A stretch of 43,360 bases of DNA from Nocardia donostiensis (GTDB lineage: Bacteria > Actinomycetota > Actinomycetes > Mycobacteriales > Mycobacteriaceae), in the NCBI RefSeq assembly GCF_002081715.1, contig NZ_MUKP01000040.1, positions 1-43,360 on the forward strand. Direction: 5' to 3'. The position numbers and the translations under genes are program-made. Below the pieces are notes generated by a model. The model was not told where the DNA came from, ran no database searches, and was given only the letters and a program-made list of their open reading frames with translations. This document shows positions 42,501-43,360 of this stretch, piece after piece (the stretch's first letter is position 1; each line of letters begins with the position of its first letter).

Positions 42501-43360
42501 GCCGTCCGCGCAGCTGCGCCAAGTTGTGCTCACTGCGGTGACGGGTATGGCGGCAGCTTCCGATCGTCCTACCTACGCGCAGATCGCGGAGTTGGCCGGA
42601 GTGAACGTTGCGGCCGTCGCCAATACGTTCAACGGACGGCAGGTGCGTTCGAACCGGCTGCGCGCGGTATTGGCCGCAGCGTTGAGCCTCGAGTTCCCGA
42701 TGACTCAGAATGTGTTGTCTCGTATTCGATTGCCAGAGCAGTTCGTCGCCGACCTCGTGGCAGCGCTGGGCTGGGACGAGAACGCTGTGCGCGGAGTGTT
42801 CTCTGGCGAACGGGCCGACGAACGATCTCGGCAACAAGTGTTCACCGCTATCACTGACCTGGCGCAGGCAGCGACCGCCGAATCGGAGCCCCACGTCTCG
42901 GAACTCGCCACCGAAACAGTTCCCTCACCACAGGCCCCCGACATCGGCCTTCCGCCCGCGCAAACGGTCGGGGTCGAGCAGGTGTGGGCACTTCGGTCGG
43001 AACTGGCTGTGCTGTTGGGAATGAGCCCGGTCGAAGTGACGCGCAGTCGGATATGGGAACTGCTGAACAACCCGGACGGCGGACTCGAAACAGCCTTTTC
43101 GGAGGACGCGCACTTAACACAGCTGGCTGAGTCTTTCGTCCGAGTCACTAATGAACAGGTCGACAGAAAGCCGACACAACTCGATGTCGCACGTCTGGCG
43201 GGTGTGGATAAAGCTACCGTGTCCAGGGTGCTGCGGCGTCCCGGCGCGGTTCATACCGAGCAGGAACAGCGGACGCTCGCCGCAGCAATATTGGTGAGGT
43301 TCCCTGTCCGTGTTGTTCTGCAATCGGCGATCGATCCGGGATTCCTGAGTTCCAGGTTTA
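23530..43360 (+). CDS. Giant toxin-like multidomain protein, incomplete at the 3' end (>6610 aa)
   Basis: A single frame begins at GTG 23530 after a weak AAGG and stays open through base 43360, at least 6610 codons. Domains in order: N-terminal ESX-linked helical module (1-335), J-like HPD segment (367-408), duplicated beta-rich domains (566-692 and 804-939), five papain-like domains (Cys at 1117, 1350, 2595, 3858 and 5072), alpha/beta and coiled-coil blocks (about 1600-3830), a HEXXGH zinc site (4398), ECF-sigma-like segments (4688-4841 and about 5248-5640), and LacI-type helix-turn-helix units (about 4862-5035 and 5682-6610). Short proline- or glycine-rich linkers separate the first domains. 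The gene follows WXG100 and YbaB genes, so type VII export is plausible. No membrane channel or complete sigma factor is seen. The end lies outside the window. Each domain is discussed separately below. Confidence 0.85.
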   Translation, partial: MAYNIEIPGWLQGIAEILNFGMEYPEARAGDMAELARRAWMEPASDLRAVIPFVRETMVDIEAIYSGEATEPLLKQLGKLEHGKFSLDAVADAMEEFGRSVDKSADGITKTQLMQLGFAAYTLYALWSARAALTAVPWGRLALPAIEAGIVAAGKEVVAVTAARGVGEVSLAMSMATLKNTLAPILARFGSLGLTPLGKVLTNPLMKAAGKSALAGAAIDATAGLLSGAGVEWESMLISGMAWGFAPLTGGPAAMAMSKLMASWAAPAMTKRLLTGAVAGQAGMVGMWAGGIAGQATVQVVKTGDVVWKNVDTTFDPHMLVAGAGFGLISAARPPAAGSMGEGFSGSRTGIVAEASPITAQSRSEGQALFRQLSREMHPDRFPEGPQRQRAEEYFTELSEIRRQAHEGVEANSYSTAHVAEMKTLQAKWLAERPADPGFSASGAKDGTAPHPNAPTRTGGTEGGSSRPGAVAETGGRANPADGGAGKSVAARGDAGRTVEGRSSGLGSAKPAAGSGGGVVAARQAEAAGQAVEAPAGSGTNTEQLLSAVDQRGSTATGLPPGADPMPAAAVREGVNAEGVLTSWADNAAVVPQWRGSEGGLVYYPVPEVGSEFEQGVLPGGSGLIIGFTSIEHAREIGGGVVLVFDAPGGFVQPMSSGGQAVVLLGGVGPQFVVGRHEYNDAGTIYVSNPGFDPGRPAGGHPDPVTSGGSAPPQQPSPGRSAPEPSLKADPAPKPEPTPKSDPEPPTKGRPGVRSGARDATLTAERPSGSTSVADQILAAAREQSAVEAGIAATGFPAGKKNPMPAAVTEKGVDMPGLFAGWGRAAPGTVNWRGESDTPVVYYPVPEGAAGASPFVDGVPPQGDLGTLTGFESLQDAQQFAGLGRIYVIEAPGGFAQQLPSGGRAVVFPGGVRSEFVVGRHDSDLNVPGKWTYVENPSFGIPYTEPVERVEPNRSQPTPKPGPVAEPKAPPVADAGQVVERPRTRRSGWVAPPTPSEKAAPAGDPAAAGAAAQAGPVTVPGHEPAVSVPETTTASNTSSAPDTTASSNPEAKDAPGSSVQRRDSATGPAADATRPESGTGPLPAAKTTRMAEHEGTAAKTPVTVDGRGEEPLLVGQCATYAAYKFELANWNARGRVGPQPVKPPPGNPLRGDTAVDIAKHVRGDWHKNRKHHRTLSELIHKVMTTPGMSVLLVIEYPDGFGHTAFARHDPEHDIVVEHSYNGGVEYTHTGLDEVRDFVRAFSNETHRVTSIQSQDGVLETPLAVGEEPTALPGLHMPSSDTLAFGSPPPQRFTGNETVLVDLGPVAGFTHIGVPERHNHGNEAELGSGLADSTLPYQRPNTPWADLPNQCLPLVTADIRHDSDQANIPVHCADPLWGSPAGEVKEVLAEGHGIEPVPEQWRQNFAAAFDELRTGAGGVARMVVAYPTTAAVGERGPMYHAVRLIRHAGRIEYRDPANGDFDPDFTPPQGGPPVLVWHMDERNRPIEVDNPNSVDPRILPYGEIHIGASSMDDLVQEVLQRNDVDSVETLLASDRDLGTVSAARSRGRVIAELVDEAARRGLRGMLLARYPGLLARPGTVPADAAHSGNWAAIESGKTELDRVAVEIVRDIQGIAENMVPGGVNVRLLSAKRLLDIGPEIVPVSEGGRIQVQLGLGPVDAADTLIWYSAHSASDPESLVDSVGDAVTALAEHEGAPGSVAMIAAVTFDFRTPSLRWDEILAFRSETDVKELTEQVAAANAAREFRDGGRKPTVLLVGRGDQSKVVRRVHNVSGMAAEVHGEPDVDSPWNVLAEVATRLDTTSGKERRAEHALRKLKALGSDPSAQQIEETLAALGPTLNDLIDVHPGEVADLRGAPHEVRHIATLIRFARALSVVEERVHTAEWDRDATPEAVDLLPKLRAHLQGLNAALRVLHYLPGSPTMSVLSLNEPLVEIGRSNRAEQICFHVVFGAANPITLHEALMRAAETHQAMSAEDGASSQTTATVVWRGDDLRRMVDELTGIIDLRGSAGVQFGLPPVTIQTRLHDIGTNDAGQLGAWLVWSLLDAVAQRGVTTFDLARRLGRSAADVRRLLEPDSPERQEWVERYTAVREQVIVPGAATDELSDEREVADLRAKTETTPAEQQFIGLHETLKMINDLQRFDRLIDQILVLHETLRDTQLRLDRMLDTGEEFDWFMQRARELDELAQASAEAKFAAVFQAVRAPGQAVQNLRGLQLGAQFQPRAVVQQLRVSAEEIELWVTALLAPGTDPAALTEAQWAELDPVVVPIVREFLEIRALLEETNRVERQIATLHWQRGLLDAGLAEVAAAARRREPAPQVELGHNLTQLQLQLEALSAQPAAVPGGEVSAVGDRLDGIKLTAAALLAAHRQRRADRVRFADLRRALGERVRGPEAVQQLRDMRAQAAGTDLARAAGLAELIAIAESYERSRQLFGWLDLYSRELEGLAARLRTAQHELSQQTDRLADLSRRTGVELPLLGSAEERAAATRLLREDAQQRGEADLAAHFADMYLAVTAIDTLSGEVRELEQQLDDRLSQVSRLVDEAGMFRSSSRVGRTDGVREVPAVPVRGDIPIADAEGMAGYSRPDTLRGLDDQCGPAMLAANGARTGRGVEGIEPAMPGEGTWTSEVEARMARPGQEVKAHQLHSVRDAYERLLTWVSALENVREGSGNGVSMLVFVAGSHGLGHAIELVAVVENDVVRVDRWDAGNDTVTRGFVPADELTGRTVLGLCVDAEGFAVAEPEGLQPRPARDIDIAVGVSEPDDPAAEAAARREQAALALSRAGITDIEQMVHRAGEAPDQGEAREQGRRNARLWSWASDRQREALEQEYPAILGEAEGIPRAKRHELNQAEWWREFDDLRDREGELDQAEHERLLELETIRAHWEKASERARELGLPFQLLSFNRGTGLGGAPGRLLFGYGDETAADSETWYVPAHHSVTEDPVEIVRADADFARDENRRDRTAITLVVHTYGDPETRSDRESAAADDLVARVSASGGAREVWTPHDEPPNVELVARGRPRGVRIWEAAADRLRGNGVDLAQVASGETAAAVIERAQRWVAELPGTPAWQIRALEPARYFGIGADPRTADQVLLLVLGETGTASLRTGLRQAVETYADQHGAEQTTAVLLWQGSDPQQLAAALAEIAAARADADVATRTIKLLSDQPGVERVVAAAASTQLAPHRDAFANLPRKQRGLPPGPLSVPAARLWERLAEKTTNSAWARRARRSLYGDTERERVAAATVVEPRMGELDMLRRLGRTTRSMFVTELADRLEVQESEVAELLLPDSAERVELDKELADAHEQLIELIRHADGQLPIGEGRSLRRLAQEIIDSGDSSQDQRDAADDYIWLHDTINLFHDIKRLDLRAEQTDVLEAALFRAQALAATGKLAEHEHQLLIDELFELETAARKLYQGWVNLRRTADEAVIEVLDNADWLGLNDDFDRQLRHALRVVAGIRALDSAEIPILLGTDLTALGDADARLRMETHVSPTFSVEAVGTDARTAEELAALRSSRARVAQQLAPLVGSAVERLTPSRVERIAGVLDNQRATDSRRAKAVECRDLDNKIEEAAQAVDATARMRGIDRLRAALFQAHAHLPAVERRLVELQEEHRQLLDENGFGITGGMAETDRLRSLLDNVAQAVKVRYDQRPLYRIRNVLNELLTVAGKRELWKWRIQLLEEQAYRLDTLAGERARVLGERDAVDEQIREQTELGFDWLSTGPERLQQLVGLQGRERTALAHELGPEVLAEFGFTAADLTADRVTQLMQARPELFADIWLHGKDSRFRHIEQLIAAAAEYDRLTGQLDRIDQALTVALNAEVEAVIADTAVPARADYQEPGGAVFEHLWLGESKDCLVQAGRAVYEAVGGTAPEQLRGHVTGLQGVRAPQAPELLDADYREGSYPDIHSAARHVAETGDGVVLVVSYHGFTDAARPGSHAVGLTWVGEKKTLEDGRTVPIKGAGEVMVLENGVSTSFSEWAPAQHGIRAVTGFEIKKGGIARRALVDGRSQAIAGLDYDNVAIAGRPEEPAPDATGRAEDLLAHSAAESRPESGSGPVATPPDTEASSAQRLDQTSGEATADTGAIPMAGAPRHSEGTTPAQRPKPREGGRLAGLHIDQPPGGRTERPSGLPQDGAVETAPALPDGTRSAQRAAEPEAEDTVGKPEVDPADLESGAYEAHFSAEVAAIRRELAQLRSASEGAGQEADTPDLRRVRAKVAELTEEVKRRQRQVRDPQGHETDQFIRRLGEIQPLQRASRRLTDPGPEVGRPGDSPALSARRRTIKQLTTVRGGNGPEDSDYVDVRGLLEDSISQETAEHIVHAIHHVLRIAPHVPLTSVAFAPLTGAFAEISSGRALTIDLRCATHPDEFVARWTDRVRKGWFSVGTGDAWVDMLLHEVLGHGTDWTGGGGLSGETPARARVDRHLAAAFAALTSSGEVTVRKRRWLGNLSNYSFRIPFRVPFIVRRLNKGEALAESAVYVRGNPESDWRSAQYALYRALFDMPELDLAEIERFRAAEQRGVARPHLAGEHALVAPITDGIADYVSPGNSRSNLPAPPAGTALSGGPAEHDQQPRASAPDRTDRAGMPRGVLDMLGGRFGRSAARGPFGLDMWYAVYPNAAEGGAGQVSRPGAGGRAQQSRPSEAVDRPVTDTVARVGADDTGGRADVGQAPRNARPGEAPEEGVPELARRLHGRYGKELLPHIVARAGGERLLVQNTLRGTFLRLAREVGQGTVSDIPGRAVAVALEILEFERFRSDFPGFQRRIAKAATNDVAEARLAHADVRQMWDAIAGLRTAERKAVLLRYAGMSFLAVAEVMDCGPAVAESMLRRGVRSIVEALPPAPDVSASAEAAAAQPAITATLADVARAAGVTISTVHLAVNDRQVKGISAETKQRVRRIAADLGYPLDARKVSRPDGVAQRRTQLDLAETTGMGVDMVNHALHGKAKPSIRRQVVEAAEEIGYNLTDGTAAKKRVTLDDVAREAGVSRRAAGQVLRNETMPPGVTAAVMAAVAETGYEASVYISRARTATPAQPPREGRSRDAVAGRSARRVSDATAARPEATAPKEKICGVVVAEEASKVLGPKADITPEKITELVRRDGLGMARFAEQFAADWHENPFETVAAAVTHLELEHVRMVALAFDFGNGLGHAALAFKVTSRYRALHPELTEGELVVFDHEEGRLLRGAEVPAWVAKMAAVAERVETIVWHHDRPEHPLLDGAKPRDRGAVMLGVSPQPDAASHTPGQREVAALLAAAQAADSGASRRLQEVFGRQIFPAVLAMLGGRQAAPVAREAVDDVLATADLYNWAHPAEQSVREWLLDIARKAVQRRLIEGIRAGVLERVQAVGGEDSSDATESGLRAQVVASARPALIEDALNLLSRNHREWLRQVYGLRLSGQAAQSLAAKLGAGTALEGLDEAAVHALADAVYSVYPIALNEIPPTGTPEYELLQRLVADRFPTWIAEAVGADLTKLSRAADDLPGRFREYFNLRFLRGYSRARTEMTMGITNASDREGDTLDRLAISLVDTAAPVADIDEWLSLLPEAEPAYEELVTEVMARLSGVSGKLTQIVDGDLRGLAGAVAELPADQKTIYYLTVLMGQQLPEASRAMRLTRSAAAVLRSAATARIVASLSRAQAEATKPGPDQLHRADVGRTEQEIAQERQDRAAASVIDSGRPATEFDLAAVADLPLRTVLLVLNRKAVSVRAHEQVVRAARRIGYPLSDGVAKPQQRSDPGIAQRLAHHAGVPYRAVKRMAREEPVPDTVREQVLGALLDLECEFRDGAVVSIHSTPKFRWTELAEEAGVSPDVLRGFLSGRSTTAEKRRRIVDAAARKGFWLPDGLVNPPATPTQLAREAEVTPETVARVLAGEVVSAETWQKVTAAAVRSRYVLPHLAPQRLEWPIRQIAYAAGVSKAPVQRVRRGLWVSPDIRARVIESIQQIAPELIDAVPPAPGRPKRKATKRDVAAAADVSYATVNRVFANQDVAPQLWQQVLAAADRLGVAVPEEVRNRPLPSPKVTLSQIAQKAGVVVSAVHRALNGGAVSSSTMTSVLTAVTALGYPLSSEKLAGILLPQQFTAEVARAADVSEDTVRRVFGGGDVSLVSWMRVRDATRRLGLLPRQPSFADVARIAGTDTRTVRNVFTGVEAFPDRLRLVLAAAFRAGLPMTATVLSELRLTDLFVADLAVAADVPDVIVRRVFANQYVDEQLRQRVLTAARMPEHPSLSDMSVRQEIVGRLTYSSVAREAGLSVNAVHETFIGVRVAAETTRAVLAAAVRRGFPLSPEVLSRIHLRDEFVSALAEAADLPGEVVRGIFEGGYPDGPSAQLRQVVLTAVTGMAAASDRPTYAQIAELAGVNVAAVANTFNGRQVRSNRLRAVLAAALSLEFPMTQNVLSRIRLPEQFVADLVAALGWDENAVRGVFSGERADERSRQQVFTAITDLAQAATAESEPHVSELATETVPSPQAPDIGLPPAQTVGVEQVWALRSELAVLLGMSPVEVTRSRIWELLNNPDGGLETAFSEDAHLTQLAESFVRVTNEQVDRKPTQLDVARLAGVDKATVSRVLRRPGAVHTEQEQRTLAAAILVRFPVRVVLQSAIDPGFLSSRF
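24628..24753 (+). other. Giant protein: J-domain-like HPD segment
   Basis: Residues 367-408 read as helix II (ALFRQLSREM), then HPD (H378, P379, D380), then a helix III-like stretch (AEEYFTELSEIRRQAHEG). This is the pattern of DnaJ-type domains, whose HPD motif stimulates the Hsp70 ATPase. The usual helix I is not clear. The similarity is short, so it could be chance, but the spacing and flanking helices fit. Confidence 0.4.
25225..25605 (+). repeat. Giant protein: duplicated beta-rich domain, copy 1 (possibly ART-like)
   Basis: Residues 566-692 contain PQWRGSEGGLVYYPVP, GFTSIEHAREIGGGVVLVFD and VVLLGGVGPQFVVGRHEY. Copy 2 at 25939 has WRGESDTPVVYYPVPE, GFESLQDAQ and FPGGVRSEFVVGRHD, which shows a clear duplication. 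The order Arg-Gly, a TS-type motif, then a beta strand ending in F-V-V recalls the R-STS-ExE layout of ADP-ribosyltransferases. The catalytic E-x-E is not preserved in either copy, so activity is doubtful. Confidence 0.5.
25939..26346 (+). repeat. Giant protein: duplicated beta-rich domain, copy 2
   Basis: Residues 804-939 repeat copy 1 over about 130 residues, beginning MPAAVTEKGVD where copy 1 has MPAAAVREGVN, and ending VENPSFG where copy 1 has VSNPGFD. Proline-rich linkers precede and follow. Between the two copies is a Pro/Lys-rich stretch of P-K-x-D/E-P type. Confidence 0.75.
26860..27270 (+). other. Giant protein: papain-like domain 1
   Basis: Residues about 1111-1247. Cys1117 (VGQCATYAAYKFELANW) is followed by His1202 (GFGHTAFARH) and an acid region DIVVEHSYNGG, where E1217 or N1221 would stand in the third position. 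The Cys-x(85)-His spacing fits Tox-PL-type papain-fold toxins, which act as proteases or deamidases. It is linked to domain 2 by about 230 residues. Confidence 0.6.
27550..27930 (+). other. Giant protein: papain-like domain 2
   Basis: Cys1350 (ADLPNQCLPLVTADI), His1439 (GPMYHAVRLIRHAGR) and Asp1454 (IEYRDPANGDF) give the Cys-His-Asp order of Tox-PL papain-fold toxins. This is the cleanest triad in the protein. It starts a module that seems to repeat about every 1240 residues. Confidence 0.7.
29600..31250 (+). repeat. Giant protein: helical block A with LARRLGRS...PDS motif
   Basis: About residues 2024-2574. It begins with FDLARRLGRSAADVRRLLEP, D-S-P-E-R, a helix-turn-helix-like segment, then long charged heptad-like helices (LHETLKMINDLQRFDRLIDQ and similar) with many Leu, Glu, Arg and Gln. 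A second block with FVTELADRLEVQESEVAELL and PDSAER follows at 33316, 3645 bases later. It is probably an extended coiled-coil or helical stalk. Confidence 0.65.
31290..31680 (+). other. Giant protein: papain-like domain 3
   Basis: Cys2595 (LDDQCGPAMLAANGART), His2686 (SHGLGHAIELVAVVEND) and Asp2702 (VVRVDRWDAGN) reproduce the Cys-His-Asp order with a QCGP nucleophile motif. It lies 1245 residues after domain 2. Confidence 0.7.
33240..35040 (+). repeat. Giant protein: helical block B, duplicate of block A
   Basis: About residues 3238-3837. LEVQESEVAELLLPDSAER aligns with LGRSAADVRRLLEPDSPER of block A. The following WLHDTINLFHDIKRLDLRAE aligns with GLHETLKMINDLQRFDRLID. Long charged helices continue to about 35000. 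The two blocks plus the papain-like domains in front of them look like a tandem duplication of about 3.7 kb. Confidence 0.6.
35080..35480 (+). other. Giant protein: papain-like domain 4
   Basis: Cys3858 (GESKDCLVQAGRAVY), His3941 (PGSHAVGLTWVGEKK) and the following strand VMVLENGVS, where N3973 replaces the acid. The Cys-x(83)-His spacing matches the others. It lies 1263 residues after domain 3. An Asn in the third position also occurs in papain itself. Confidence 0.6.
36430..37080 (+). other. Giant protein: HEXXGH zincin-like domain
   Basis: Residues 4398-4403 are HEVLGH, the HEXXGH variant of the zinc-binding motif known from dipeptidyl peptidase III, followed by GTDWTGGGG. The preceding part, GDAWVDMLLHEVLGHG, fits an active-site helix. 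A candidate third ligand is Glu in the later helix GEALAESAVY (E4473 or E4477). This suggests a metallopeptidase domain, but without homologue comparison it stays tentative. Confidence 0.5.
37591..38052 (+). other. Giant protein: ECF-sigma-like segment 1
   Basis: Residues 4688-4841. The first half, LARRLHGRYGKELLPHIVAR then GGERLLVQNTLRGTFLRLAR, resembles sigma region 2. The second, GLRTAERKAVLLRYAGMSFL then AVAEVMDCGPAVAESMLRRG, resembles the sigma region 4 helix-turn-helix. No normal sigma factor surrounds it. The similarity is to the pattern only. Confidence 0.55.
38113..38620 (+). other. Giant protein: three LacI-type helix-turn-helix units
   Basis: Three successive units of about 55 residues. 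Unit 1 has ATLADVARAAGVTISTVHLA and VNDRQVKGISAETKQRVRRI. Unit 2 has LDLAETTGMGVDMVNHALHG. Unit 3 has VTLDDVAREAGVSRRAAGQV. Each follows the LacI headpiece pattern: V-A-x-x-A-G-V, recognition helix, N/G turn, then helix 3 and a L-G-Y-P-like ending. No periplasmic-binding-like domain follows any of them, unlike true LacI regulators. Confidence 0.8.
38730..39200 (+). other. Giant protein: papain-like domain 5
   Basis: Cys5072 (APKEKICGVVVAEEASK), His5152 (FGNGLGHAALAFKV) and Asp5179 (ELVVFDHEEGRLL) again give Cys-His-Asp. It lies 1214 residues after domain 4 and sits between the LacI-like unit triplet and the second sigma-like segment. Confidence 0.65.
39265..40450 (+). other. Giant protein: ECF-sigma-like segment 2 with three region-4-like helix-turn-helices
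   Basis: The first part, GASRRLQEVFGRQIFPAVLA ending VREWLLDIARKAVQRRLIEG, resembles sigma region 2 (the WL..IA helix). Three region-4-like segments follow: LLSRNHREWLRQVYGLRLSG; LPGRFREYFNLRFLRGYSRA; and ELPADQKTIYYLTVLMGQQL then PEASRAMRLTRSAAAVLRSA. The last is closest to the canonical ECF pattern. Two or three degenerate copies are likely. Confidence 0.5.
40573..43360 (+). repeat. Giant protein: about 15 tandem LacI-type helix-turn-helix units, running off the window
   Basis: Residues 5682 to at least 6610. HTH units start near 40573, 40747, 40918, 41074, 41236, 41413, 41593, 41761, 41908, 42073, 42247, 42421, 42571, 42739 and 43168, giving a unit length of about 49-60 residues; a less regular stretch precedes the last one. 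Examples are KVTLSQIAQKAGVVVSAVHR, QFTAEVARAADVSEDTVRRV and TQLDVARLAGVDKATVSRVL. The last is nearly a canonical LacI headpiece. Two subtypes alternate between 41593 and 42897. Recognition-helix residues differ between units. Confidence 0.8.

Noticed and set aside
40573..43360. A cluster of separate lacI regulator genes
   Set aside because: The units share one open frame with no starts, stops or ribosome-binding sites between them, and none has an effector-binding domain.

Overview
The window is high-GC actinobacterial DNA, most likely Nocardia or a close mycolate-containing relative. The clues are an spc ribosomal-protein operon with a zinc-type S14, a LID-less 181-residue adenylate kinase after secY, many GTG starts, and a dense cluster of WXG100, YbaB and very large type VII (ESX)-associated toxin-like genes.

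Bases 1-13352 hold the translation and secretion block: rplN-rplX-rplE-rpsZ, then a 6-kb interruption, then rpsH-rplF-rplR-rpsE-rpmD-rplO, then secY-adk-map. The interruption (about 1750-7570) carries a terminator, a secreted protein with elastin-like VPGVG/VGSAG repeats, marR-vapB-vapC on the minus strand, a divergent MFS exporter fused to three carboxypeptidase-regulatory-like beta domains, a SnoaL-fold gene and a decayed Uma2 fragment. Both halves of the split operon start with nearly the same promoter core (TACACT followed by GACCGGTTGC), at 135 and 7593.

Bases 13546-14641 hold a small proline/glutamine-rich membrane protein and dtd (D-aminoacyl-tRNA deacylase, minus strand).

From 14842 to the end is an ESX-associated polymorphic-toxin island. 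It has a 1594-residue toxin-like protein; a WXG100-YbaB pair; a two-domain immunity-like protein; a second WXG100-YbaB pair; and then one uninterrupted reading frame from 23530 that runs off the window. I read this frame row by row and found no stop, giving at least 6610 residues. Its N-terminus is the helical module seen in ESX-linked toxins. It then carries a J-domain-like HPD segment, a duplicated possibly ADP-ribosyltransferase-like domain, five papain-like Cys-His domains (the last four at a regular pitch of about 1214-1263 residues), helical and alpha/beta repeat blocks, a HEXXGH metalloprotease-like site, ECF-sigma-factor-like segments, and about 18 LacI-type helix-turn-helix units. Eight of these units form four copies of an A-B two-HTH super-repeat. 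A toxin-like giant with papain-like domains, sigma-like domains and a long LacI-headpiece array is the most unusual object here. I know of no described system with this architecture.

The WXG100 partners probably serve export. The YbaB proteins resemble the ESX-1 protein EspL in family and may act as chaperones or nucleoid-binding partners. The gene at 20916 probably protects against one of the toxins. These links are inferred from gene order.
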